Assembly (NCBI GenBank): GCA_043228905.1 | Contig: JBHGNT010000100.1 | Location: 1 to 64,000, forward strand | Direction of reading: 5' to 3' | Length of the DNA stretch: 64,000 nucleotides | DNA from: Azolla caroliniana | Taxonomy: Eukaryota; Polypodiophyta | In this document: positions 54,264 through 63,939 of the stretch, piece after piece | How positions within the stretch are numbered: position 1 is the first letter of the stretch | Layout: each line of letters starts with the position of its first letter | Translations under genes and position numbers: made by a program | The notes under the pieces: model-generated | Database searches by the model: none | The model's input: only the letters and a program-made list of their open reading frames with translations | What the model was told of the DNA's origin: nothing

Positions 54264-55153
54264 CATGTTTGAACACAAAATTCGGATATCACACGAGCCA
54301 GGTATGAACATTTTAATTTACTCAAGGGCTTCTCTCAACTCACTCCTCAAATTTGGTAATCTCATCATGTCTCTCGACCTGAGTTTGAAAATCTTGATAT
54401 TTTAATTCCATATCATAGCTAGCGTTGTTAGCTTCGATTCGCATGTTTGAACACAAAAATCCGATATCACACGAGCCAGGTATGAACATTTTAATTTAAC
54501 TCATAGCTCTTCTTAACTCACTCCTCAAATTTAGTAATTTCGTCATGTCTCTCGACCTGAGTTTGAAAATCTTGATTTTTTAATTCTATATCATAGCTAG
54601 CGTTGTTAGCTTCGATTCGCATGTTTGAACACAAAAATCCGATATCACACGAGCCAGGTATGAACATTTTAATTTAACTCATAGCTCTTCTTAACTCACT
54701 CCTCAAATTTAGTAATTTCGTCATGTCTCTCGACCTGAGTTTGAAAATCTTGATTTTTTAATTCTATATCATAGCTAGCGTTGTTAGCTTCGATTCGCAT
54801 GTTTGAACACAAAAATCCGATATCACACGAGCCAGGTATGAACATTTTAATTTAACTCATAGCTCTTCTTAACTCACTCCTCAAATTTGGTATTTTCGTC
54901 ATGTCTCTCGACCTGAGTTTCAAAATCTTGATTTTCTAATTCTAAATCACAGCTAGTGTTGTTAGCTTCGATTCGCTTGTTTGAACACAAAAATCCGATA
55001 TCACACGAGCCAGGTATGAACATTTTAATTTACTCAAGGGCTTCTCTGAACTCACTCCTCAAATTTAGTAATCTCATCATGTCTCTCGACCTGAGTTTGA
55101 AAATCTTGATTTTTTAATTCCATATCATAGCTAGCGTTGTTAGCTTCGATTCG
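54264..55153. repeat. Subfamily B 5-monomer block (890 bp)
   Basis: Starts with the AAAATTCGGATATC monomer and contains AATTCTAAATCACAG near 54940. The next block, 55154-55865, repeats it without the duplicated third monomer, so the last monomers align at 712 bp and the first at 890 bp. Confidence 0.85.
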
Positions 55154-55865
55154 CATGTTTGAACACAAAATTCGGATATCACACGAGCCAGGTATGAACA
55201 TTTTAATTTACTCAAGGGCTTCTCTCAACTCACTCCTCAAATTTGGTAATCTCATCATGTCTCTCGACCTGAGTTTGAAAATCTTGATATTTTAATTCCA
55301 TATCATAGCTAGCGTTGTTAGCTTCGATTCGCATGTTTGAACACAAAAATCCGATATCACACGAGCCAGGTATGAACATTTTAATTTAACTCATAGCTCT
55401 TCTTAACTCACTCCTCAAATTTAGTAATTTCGTCATGTCTCTCGACCTGAGTTTGAAAATCTTGATTTTTTAATTCTATATCATAGCTAGCGTTGTTAGC
55501 TTCGATTCGCATGTTTGAACACAAAAATCCGATATCACACGAGCCAGGTATGAACATTTTAATTTAACTCATAGCTCTTCTTAACTCACTCCTCAAATTT
55601 GGTATTTTCGTCATGTCTCTCGACCTGAGTTTCAAAATCTTGATTTTCTAATTCTAAATCACAGCTAGTGTTGTTAGCTTCGATTCGCTTGTTTGAACAC
55701 AAAAATCCGATATCACACGAGCCAGGTATGAACATTTTAATTTACTCAAGGGCTTCTCTGAACTCACTCCTCAAATTTAGTAATCTCATCATGTCTTTCG
55801 ACCTGAGTTTCAAAATCTTGATTTTTTAATTCCATATCATAGCTAGCGTTGTTAGCTTCGATTCG
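55154..55865. repeat. Subfamily B 4-monomer block (712 bp)
   Basis: Counterpart of 54264-55153 with one monomer fewer. The private AATTCTAAATCACAG recurs near 55652. Confidence 0.85.
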
Positions 55866-57823
55866 CATGTTTGAACACAAAAATCCGATATCACACGAGC
55901 CAGGTATGAACATTTTAATTTAACTCATAGCTCTTCTTAACTCACTCCTCAAATTTGGTAATTTCGTCATGCCTCTCGACCTGAGTTTGAAAATCTTGAT
56001 TTTTTAATTCCATATCATAGCTAGCGTTGTTAGCTTCGATTCGCATGTTTGAACACAAAAATCCGATATCACACGAGCCAGGTATGAACATTTTAATTTA
56101 CTCAAGGGCTTCTCTCAACTCACTCCTCAAATTTGGTAATTTCGTCATATCTCGCGACCTGAGTTTCAAAATCTTGATTTTTTAACTCCATATCATAGCT
56201 AGCATTGTTAGCTTCGATTCGCATGTTTGAACACAAAAATCCGATATCACACGAGCCAGGTATGAACATTTTAATTTAACTCATAGCTCTTCTTAACTCA
56301 CTCCTCAAATTTGGTAATCTCATCATGTCTCTCGACCTGAGTTTAAAAATCTTGATTTTTTAATTCCATATCATAGCTAGCGTTTTTAGCTTCGATTCGC
56401 ATGTTTGAACACAAAAATCCGATATCACACGAGCCAGGTATGAACATTTTAATTTACTCAAGGGCTTCTCTCAACTCACTCCTCAAATTTGGTAATCTCA
56501 TCATGTCTCTCGACTTGAGTTTGAAAATCTTGATTTTTTAATTCCATATCATAGCTAGCGTTGTTAGCTTCGATTCGCATGTTTGAACACAACAATCCGA
56601 TCTCACACGAGCCAGGTATGAACATTTTAATTTACTCAAGGGCTTCTCTGAAATCACTCCTCAAATTTGGTAATCTCATCATGTCTTTCGACCTGAGTTT
56701 CAAAATCTTGATTTTTTAATTCCATATCATAGCTAGCGTTGTTAGCTTCGATTCGCATGTTTGAACACAAAAATCCGATATCACACGAGCCAGGTATGAA
56801 CATTTTAATTTAACTCATAGCTCTTCTTAACTCACTCCACAAATTTGGTAATTTCGTCATGTCTCTCGACCTGAGTTTGAAAATCTTGATTTTTTAATTC
56901 CATATCATAGCTAGCGTTGTTAGCTTCGATTCGCATGTTTGAACACAAAATTCGGATATCACACGAGCCAGGTATGAACATTTTAATTTACTCAAGGGCT
57001 TCTCTCAACTCACTCCTCAAATTTGGTAATCTCATCATGACTCTCGACCTGAGTTTGAAAATCTTGATTTTTTAATTCCATATCATAGCTAGCGTTGTTA
57101 GCTTCGATTCGCATGTTTGAACACAAAAATCCGATATCACACGAGCCAGGTATGAACATTTTAATTTAACTCATAGCTCTTCTTAACTCACTCCTCAAAT
57201 TTGGTAATTTCGTCATGTCTCTCGACCTGAGTTTGAAAATCTTGATTTTTTAATTCCATATCATAGCTAGCGTTGTTAGCTTCGATTCGCATGTTTGAAC
57301 ACAAAATTCGGATATCACACGAGCCAGGTATGAACATTTTAATTTACTCAAGGGCTTCTCTCAACTCACTCCTCAAATTTGGTAATTTCGTCATATCTCG
57401 CGACCTGAGTTTCAAAATCTTGATTTTCTAATTCTATATCACAGCTAGTGTTGTTAGCTTCGATTCGCTTGTTTGAACACAAAAATCCGATATCACACGA
57501 GCCAGGTATGAACATTTTAATTTACTCAAGGGCTTCTCTCAACTCACTCCTCAAATTTGGTAATCTCATCATGTCTCTCAACTTGAGTTTGAAAATCTTG
57601 ATTTTTTAATTCCATATCATAGCTAGCGTTGTTAGCTTCGATTCGCATGTTTGAACACAAAAATCCGATATCACACGAGCCAGGTATGAACATTTTAATT
57701 TAACTCATAGCTCTTCTTAACTCACTCCTCAAATTTGGTATTTTCGTCATGTCCCTCGACCTGAGTTTCAAAATCTTGATTTTCTAATTCTATATCATCT
57801 CTAGCGTTGTTAGCTTCGATTCG

Positions 57824-58357
57824 CATGTTTGAACACAAAAATCCGATATCACACGAGCCAGGTATGTACATTTTAATTTACTCAAGGGCTTCTCTCAACT
57901 CACTCCTCAAATTTGGTAATTTCGTCATATCTCGCGACCTGAGTTTCAAAATCTTGATTTTCTAATTCTATATCACAGCTAGTGTTGTTAGCTTCGATTC
58001 GCTTGTTTGAACACAAAAATCCGATATCACACGAGCCAGGTATGAACATTTTAATTTACTCAAGGGCTTCTCTCAACTCACTCCTCAAATTTGGTAATCT
58101 CATCATGTCTCTCGACTTGAGTTTGAAAATCTTGATTTTTTAATTCCATATCATAGCTAGCGTTGTTAGCTTCGATTCGCATGTTTGAACACAAAAATCC
58201 GATATCACACGAGCCAGGTATGAACATTTTAATTTACTCAAGGGCTTCTCTGAACTCACTCCTCAAATTTGGTAATCTCATCATGTCTTTCGACCTGAGT
58301 TTCAAAATCTTGATTTTTTAATTCCATATCATAGCTAGCGTTGTTAGCTTCGATTCG
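57824..58357. repeat. Subfamily B trimer (534 bp), dispersed copy
   Basis: Three monomer types in order: one with CATATCTCGCGACC plus TATATCACAGCTAGTG, one beginning CTTGTTTG with CTCGACTTGAGTTTG, and one with CTCTGAACTC plus CTTTCGACC. The same order occurs at 60138-61205. The first unit has the private GTATGTACATT near 57865. Confidence 0.85.
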
Positions 58358-59425
58358 CATGTTTGAACACAAAAATCCGATATCACACGAGCCAGGTATG
58401 AACATTTTAATTTAACTCATAGCTCTTCTTAACTCACTCCTCAAATTTGGTATTTTCGTCATGTCTCTCGACCTGAGTTTCAAAATCTTGATTTTCTAAT
58501 TCTATATCACAGCTAGTGTTGTTAGCTTCGATTCGCTTGTTTGAACACAAAAATCCGATATCACACGAGCCAGGTATGAACATTTTAATTTACTCAAGGG
58601 CTTCTCTCAACTCACTCCTCAAATTTGGTAATCTCATCATGTCTCTCGACCTGAGTTTGAAAATCTTGATTTTTTAATTCCATATCATAGCTAGCGTTGT
58701 TAGCTTCGATTCGCATGTTTGAACACAAAAATCCGATATCACACGAGCCAGGTATGACCATTTTAATTTAACTCATAGCTCTTCTTAACTCACTCCTCAA
58801 ATTTGGTAATTTCGTCATGTCTCTCGACCTGAGTTTGAAAATCTTGATTTTTTAGTTCTATATGATAGCTAGCGTTGTTAGCTTCGATTCGCATGTTTGA
58901 ACACAAAATTCGGATATCACACGAGCCAGGTATGAACATTTTAATTTACTCAAGGGCTTCTCTGAACTCACTCCTCAAATTTGGTAATCTCATCATGTCT
59001 CTCGACCTGAGTTTGAAAATCGTGATTTTTTAACTCCATATCATAGCTAGCGTTGTTAGCTTCGATTCGCATGTTTGAACACAAAAATCCGATATCACAA
59101 GAGCCAGGTATGAACATTCTAATTTACTCAAGGGCTTCTCTCAACTCACTCCTCAAATTTGGTAATTTCGTCATGTCTCGCGACCTGAGTTTGAAAATCT
59201 TGATTTTTTAATTCCATATCATAGCTAGCGTTGTTAGCTTCGATTCGCATGTTTGAACACAAAAATCCGATATCACACGAGCCAGGTATGAACATTTTAA
59301 TTTACTCAAGGGCTTCTCTGAACTCACTCCTCAAATTTGGTAATCTCATCATGTCTTTCGACCTGAGTTTCAAAATCTTGATTTTTTAATTCCATATCAT
59401 AGCTAGCGTTGTTAGCTTCGATTCG

Positions 59426-60260
59426 CATGTTTGAACACAAAAATCCGATATCACACGAGCCAGGTATGAACATTTTAATTTAACTCATAGCTCTTCTTAA
59501 CTCACTCCTCAAATTTAGTAATTTCGTCATGTCTCTCGACCTGAGTTTGAAAATCTTGATTTTTTAATTCCATATCATAGCTAGCGTTGTTAGCTTCGAT
59601 TCGCATGTTTGAACACAAAATTCGGATATCACACGAGCCAGGTATGAACATTTTAATTTACTCAAGGGCTTCTCTCAACTCACTCCTCAAATTTGGTAAT
59701 CTCATCATGTCTCTCGACCTGAGTTTGAAAATCTTGATTTTTTAATTCCATATCATAGCTAGCGTTGTTAGCTTCGATTCGCATGTTTGAACACAAAAAT
59801 CCGATATCACACGAGCCAGGTATGAACATTTTAATTTAACTCATAGCTCTTCTTAACTCACTCCTCAAATTTAGTAATTTCGTCATGTCTCTCGACCTGA
59901 GTTTGAAAATCTTGATTTTTTAATTCTATATCATAGCTAGCGTTGTTAGCTTCGATTCGCATGTTTGAACACAAAAATCCGATATCACACGAGCCAGGTA
60001 TGAACATTTTAATTTACTCAAGGGCTTCTCTGAACTCACTCCTCAAATTTGGTAATCTCATCATGTCTTTCGACCTGAGTTTCAAAATCTTGATTTTTTA
60101 ATTCCATATCATAGCTAGCGTTGTTAGCTTCGATTCGCATGTTTGAACACAAAAATCCGATATCACACGAGCCAGGTATGAACATTTTAATTTACTCAAG
60201 GGCTTCTCTCAACTCACTCCTCAAATTTGGTAATTTCGTCATATCTCGCGACCTGAGTTT
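59426..60260. repeat. Subfamily B block, 2136-bp spacing, copy 1
   Basis: Four and a half monomers matching 61562-62396 at 12 monomers' distance: the TTTAGTAAT type, the AAAATTCGG type, a second TTTAGTAAT type with AATTCTATATC, then the CTCTGAACTC type. Confidence 0.8.
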
Positions 60261-60671
60261 CAAAATCTTGATTTTCTAATTCTATATCACAGCTAGTGTT
60301 GTTAGCTTCGATTCGGTTGTTTGAACACAAAAATCCGATATCACACGAGCCAGGTATGAACATTTTAATTTACTCAAGGGCTTCTCTCAACTCACTCCTC
60401 AAATTTGGTAATCTCATCATGTCTCTCGACTTGAGTTTGAAAATCTTGATTTTTTAATTCCATATCATAGCTAGCGTTGTTAGCTTCGATTCGCATGTTT
60501 GAACACAAAAATCCGATATCACACGAGCCAGGTATGAACATTTTAATTTACTCAAGGGCTTCTCTGAACTCACTCCTCAAATTTGGTAATCTCATCATGT
60601 CTTTCGACCTGAGTTTCAAAATCTTGATTTTTTAATTCCATATCATAGCTAGCGTTGTTAGCTTCGATTCG
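60138..60671. repeat. Subfamily B trimer (534 bp), tandem copy 1
   Basis: Same three monomer types, followed at once by a second copy. Private CGGTTGTTTG near 60314. Confidence 0.87.
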
Positions 60672-61205
60672 CATGTTTGAACACAAAAATCCGATATCAC
60701 ACGAGCCAGGTATGAACATTTTAATTTACTCAAGGGCTTCTCTCAACTCACTCCTCAAATTTGGTAATTTCGTCATATCTCGCGACCTGAGTTTCAAAAT
60801 CTTGATTTTCTAATTCTATATCACAGCTAGTGTTGTTAGCTTCGATTCGCTTGTTTGAACACAAAAATCCGATATCACACGAGCCAGGTATGAACATTTT
60901 AATTTACTCAAGGGCTTCTCTCAACTCACTCCTCAAATTTGGTAATCTCATCATGTCTCTCGACTTGAGTTTGAAAATCTTGATTTTTTAATTCCATATC
61001 ATAGCTAGCGTTGTTAGCTTCGATTCGCATGTTTGAACACAAAAATCCGATATCACACGAGCCAGGTATGAACATTTTAATTTACTCAAGGGCTTCTCTG
61101 AACTCACTCCTCAAATTTGGTAATCTCATCATGTCTTTCGACCTGAGTTTCAAAATCTTGATTTTTTAACTCCATATCATAGCTAGCATTGTTAGCTTCG
61201 ATTCG
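60672..61205. repeat. Subfamily B trimer (534 bp), tandem copy 2
   Basis: Counterpart of 60138-60671; its last monomer ends in AACTCCATATC and GCATTGTTAGC instead of AATTCCATATC and GCGTTGTTAGC. Confidence 0.87.
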
Positions 61206-61561
61206 CATGTTTGAACACGAAAATCCGATATCACACGAGCCAGGTATGAACATTTTAATTTAACTCATAGCTCTTCTTAACTCACTCCTCAAATTTGGTA
61301 TTTTCGTCATGTCTCTCGACCTGAGTTTCAAAATCTTGATTTTCTAATTCTATATCACAGCTAGTGTTGTTAGCTTCGATTCGCTTGTTTGAACACAAAA
61401 ATCCGATATCACACGAGCCAGGTATGAACATTTTAATTTACTCAAGGGCTTCTCTCAACTCACTCCTCAAATTTGGTAATCTCATCATGTCTCTCGACCT
61501 GAGTTTGAAAATCTTGATTTTTTAATTCCATATCATAGCTAGCGTTGTTAGCTTCGATTCG

Positions 61562-62396
61562 CATGTTTGAACACAAAAATCCGATATCACACGAGCCAGG
61601 TATGAACATTTTAATTTAACTCATAGCTCTTCTTAACTCACTCCTCAAATTTAGTAATTTCGTCATGTCTCTCGACCTGAGTTTGAAAATCTTGATTTTT
61701 TAATTCCATATCATAGCTAGCGTTGTTAGCTTCGATTCGCATGTTTGAACACAAAATTCGGATATCACACGAGCCAGGTATGAACATTTTAATTTACTCA
61801 AGGGCTTCTCTCAACTCACTCCTCAAATTTGGTAATCTCATCATGTCTCTCGACCTGAGTTTGAAAATCTTGATTTTTTAATTCCATATCATAGCTAGCG
61901 TTGTTAGCTTCGATTCGCATGTTTGAACACAAAAATCCGATATCACACGAGCCAGGTATGAACATTTTAATTTAACTCATAGCTCTTCTTAACTCACTCC
62001 TCAAATTTAGTAATTTCGTCATGTCTCTCGACCTGAGTTTGAAAATCTTGATTTTTTAATTCTATATCATAGCTAGCGTTGTTAGCTTCGATTCGCATGT
62101 TTGAACACAAAAATCCGATATCACACGAGCCAGGTATGAACATTTTAATTTACTCAAGGGCTTCTCTGAACTCACTCCTCAAATTTGGTAATCTCATCAT
62201 GTCTTTCGACCTGAGTTTCAAAATCTTGATTTTTTAATTCCATATCATAGCTAGCGTTGTTAGCTTCGATTCGCATGTTTGAACACAAAAATCCGATATC
62301 ACACGAGCCAGGTATGAACATTTTAATTTACTCAAGGGCTTCTCTCAACTCACTCCTCAAATTTGGTAATTTCGTCATATCTCGCGACCTGAGTTT
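61562..62396. repeat. Subfamily B block, 2136-bp spacing, copy 2
   Basis: Counterpart of 59426-60260. The match ends where TTTTCTAATTC is replaced by TTTTTTAACTCC. Confidence 0.8.
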
Positions 62397-63163
62397 CAAA
62401 ATCTTGATTTTTTAACTCCATATCATAGCTAGCATTGTTAGCTTCGATTCGCATGTTTGAACACGAAAATCCGATATCACACGAGCCAGGTATGAACATT
62501 TTAATTTAACTCATAGCTCTTCTTAACTCACTCCTCAAATTTGGTATTTTCGTCATGTCTCTCGACCTGAGTTTCAAAATCTTGATTTTCTAATTCTATA
62601 TCACAGCTAGTGTTGTTAGCTTCGATTCGCTTGTTTGAACACAAAAATCCGATATCACACGAGCCAGGTATGAACATTTTAATTAACTCAAGGGCTTCTC
62701 TCAACTCACTCCTCAAATTTGGTAATCTCATCATGTCTCTCGACCTGAGTTTCAAAATCTTGATTTTTTAATTCCATATCATAGCTAGCGTTGTTAGCTT
62801 CGATTCGCATGTTTGAACACAAAAATCCGATATCACACGAGCCAGGTATGAACATTTTAATTTACTCAAGGGCTTCTCTGAACTCACTCCTCAAATTTGG
62901 TAATCTCATCATGTATTTCGACCTGAGTTTCAAAATCTTGATTTTTTAATTCCATATCATAGCTAGCGTTGTTAGCTTCGATTCGCATGTTTGAACACAA
63001 AAATCCGATATCACACGAGCCAGGTATGAACATTTTAATTTACTCAAGGGCTTCTCTCAACTCACTCCTCAAATTTGGTAATTTCGTCATGTCTCGCGAC
63101 CTGAGTTTCAAAATCTTGATTTTTTAACTCCATATCATAGCTAGCATTGTTAGCTTCGATTCG

Positions 63164-63387
63164 CATGTTTGAACACAAAAATCCGATATCACACGAGCCA
63201 AGTATGAACATTTTAATTTACTCAAGGGCTTCTCTCAACTCACTCCTCAATTTTGGTAATTTCGTCATGTCATATCATAGCTAGCATTGTTAGCTTCGAT
63301 TCGCATGTTTGAACACAAAAATCCGATATCACACGAGCCAGGTATGAACATTTTAATTTAACTCATAGCTCTTCTTAACTCACTCCT
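63164..63387. repeat. Degenerate terminal satellite units
   Basis: The last complete unit, 63164-63303, is 140 bp. It lacks 38 bases between TTCGTCATGT and CATATCATAG, where its neighbours have the CTCGCGACCTGAGTTT segment. The final unit starts at 63304 and stops after 84 bp inside ACTCACTCCT at 63387. No satellite similarity is visible beyond that point. Confidence 0.93.
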
Positions 63388-63388
63388 G

Positions 63389-63453
63389 TCATAACTAGAC
63401 TCGAACCCATAACCTTTTGTTACACGGGTCGAGACTTTACCATTAGGTTATGA
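63389..63453 (-). other. tRNA-like fragment (SINE head or tRNA pseudogene) abutting the array
   Basis: On the minus strand this stretch contains an A-box-like TAACCTAATGGTAAAG and a B-box-like GGTTCGAGTC, the two internal RNA polymerase III promoter elements, in the right order. Its ends, TCATAAC and GTTATGA, form a perfect seven-base acceptor-stem-like pair. At 65 nt it is too short for a standard tRNA, and the D and T stems pair poorly, so it is not a functional tRNA gene. Plant tRNA-derived SINEs have this kind of head, but no SINE body is visible: on the minus strand the body would run into the satellite, which begins at 63387. It could be a truncated SINE or a decayed tRNA copy. Confidence 0.5.
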
Positions 63454-63509
63454 ATTGTAATTTGAAGGATATTATTTTCATTTAGGTTTTATTGGGAAAT
63501 TGATGTATA

Positions 63510-63557
63510 TTCCAGATTTCTCTGGAACATTCTAGAAACTTCAGGAGTATTCCTGAA
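63510..63557. promoter_or_regulatory. Heat-shock-element-like cluster of ten phased 5-bp units
   Basis: Heat shock factors bind inverted GAA/TTC triplets spaced by two bases. Here perfect TTC triplets start at 63510, 63530, 63540 and 63550, and perfect GAA triplets at 63525, 63535 and 63555. The remaining in-phase positions hold one-mismatch units: GAT at 63515, CTC at 63520 and GAG at 63545. All ten alternate correctly in 48 bp. The four units at 63525-63542 form an unbroken perfect run. The cluster also contains two perfect hairpins, TTCCAGA/TCTGGAA (63510-63527) and CTTCAGGA/TCCTGAAG (63539-63558). It lies about 95 bp upstream of a TATA-like stretch. Similar elements occur in heat-induced plant genes and in some copia LTRs. 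Confidence 0.7.
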
Positions 63558-63558
63558 G

Positions 63559-63649
63559 ACACTGTAAAAGGAGGCGCAAGGCATTAGTTCGAACCAAATC
63601 GGTTCAACGCCAGTCTTAAGCCTTCTAACTACTGTTGTATATCTTCCGT
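63559..63649. other. Unique spacer with no recognised feature
   Basis: Between the heat-shock-element-like cluster and the TATA-like stretch. Only GAACC-AAATC-GGTTC (63591-63605), a small perfect inverted repeat, stands out. Confidence 0.5.
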
Positions 63650-63666
63650 CATATAATACATATATC
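63650..63666 (+). promoter_or_regulatory. Candidate TATA region
   Basis: ATATAATACATATATC lies between the heat-shock-element-like cluster and the pyrimidine-rich tract. At usual plant spacing the transcript would start near 63680-63695. AT-rich matches occur by chance, so this is supported by position more than by sequence. Confidence 0.4.
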
Positions 63667-63676
63667 TTTCGCATCA

Positions 63677-63680
<4 letters not shown>

Positions 63681-63718
<38 letters not shown>
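63681..63718. repeat. (TC)19 microsatellite
   Basis: Nineteen perfect TC dinucleotides. CT-rich tracts are common in plant 5' leaders and core promoters; this one would fall at or just after the inferred transcription start. Confidence 0.97.
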
Positions 63719-63722
<4 letters not shown>

Positions 63723-63939
63723 ATTCCTTCTCTCAAAGTTCGACACCTCTCATAGTACTAATCGTTCTCTGTCTTAGTACTATTCCCCAACAATAGTACT
63801 AATCCTTCTTTTAGTACTAATTCCTTCTCTGCCTTAATAGAGTTCCTGACAGTTTGAACCGATTTTGACTACTAGTCTCCCTCTTCCTTCTGTCTCCCTC
63901 CTTTCCTACTAGTCTCTTATTTCCCTTTTCCTTCATCCC
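63719..63939 (+). promoter_or_regulatory. Pyrimidine-rich putative 5' leader
   Basis: Strongly C/T-biased sequence between the microsatellite and the candidate start codon. It contains four TAGTACTA palindromes and a repeated CTACTAGTCTC (63869-63879 and 63906-63916). TTGAACCGATTT at 63854-63865 is the exact inverse of AAATCGGTTCAA at 63596-63607. It may be a 5' untranslated region of either a gene or a retrotransposon. Confidence 0.4.
63753..63819. repeat. Four spaced copies of the palindrome TAGTACTA
   Basis: Copies start at 63753, 63775, 63794 and 63812, spaced 22, 19 and 18 bp, each set in CT-rich sequence. The array could be a decayed short tandem repeat or a set of binding sites; no known factor is assigned. 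Confidence 0.75.

Larger units (their letters stand above)
52330..54705. repeat. Duplicated A/B boundary block, copy 2 (2839-bp spacing)
   Basis: Counterpart of 49491-51866. After 54705 copy 2 contains one extra B monomer (54620-54797), then similarity resumes at an offset of 3017 bp. Seen differences are ATATTTCCTG versus ATATCTCCTG (52953/50114) and TTCTATTCG versus TTCGATTCG (51594/54433). Confidence 0.9.
53899..63163. repeat. Main subfamily B segment, array edge side
   Basis: Phase marks from 53908 to 63164 are 9256 bp apart, exactly 52 x 178, and I checked most intermediate marks individually without finding an indel. Class variants include GTAATCTCATCATG versus GTAATTTCGTCATG versus GTATTTTCGTCATG, CTCTCGACCTG versus CTTTCGACCTG versus CTCGCGACCTG, AAAATTCGGATATC versus AAAAATCCGATATC, and CGCTTGTTTG versus CGCATGTTTG. 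Their order repeats locally in 3-, 4/5-, 7- and 12-monomer blocks. Confidence 0.93.
1..63387. repeat. 178-bp satellite DNA array, right-hand end of a larger block
   Basis: Head-to-tail tandem repeats with no inversions and no foreign insertion. The same landmarks recur in every unit: GATATCACACGAGCCAGG, TATGAACATTTTAATTTA, CTCGACCTGAGTTT or CTCCTGACCTGAGTTT, and AAAATCTTGATTTT. From the phase mark at 136 to 63304 I count 355 complete monomers; a partial unit opens the window and an 84-bp partial unit ends at 63387. Net lengths are 178 bp (316 units), 179 bp (36), 168 bp (2) and 140 bp (1). Such length, AT-richness and homogeneity are typical of plant centromeric or pericentromeric satellites, but centromere function is an inference; no CENH3 data can be read from sequence. 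I do not recognise the family. It does not resemble the Arabidopsis 178-bp repeat as I remember it. Confidence 0.98.

Noticed and set aside
62528-62755. Minus-strand 75-codon ORF in subfamily B
   Set aside because: It is satellite sequence spanning two monomers, opened by single substitutions; equivalent monomers elsewhere have stops.
1-63387. CRISPR array
   Set aside because: Units of 178 bp abut directly with no unique spacers, and there are no cas genes.
1-63387. CENP-B box or telomere repeats
   Set aside because: No match to the 17-bp CENP-B box core pattern (TTCG followed by A and CGGG in register) and no TTTAGGG runs were seen on either strand.
1-63387. Transposon insertions within the array
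   Set aside because: Phase marks account for all bases as monomers, apart from the two 168-bp units and one 140-bp unit, so there is no room for an inserted element.
63389-63453. Functional tRNA gene
   Set aside because: Only 65 nt, weak D and T stems, and no clear anticodon loop; only the boxes and the terminal stem are kept.
63489-63680. Minus-strand 63-codon ORF in the right flank
   Set aside because: It lies antisense across the heat-shock-element-like cluster and TATA region, is low in complexity at its start, and shows no recognisable domain.
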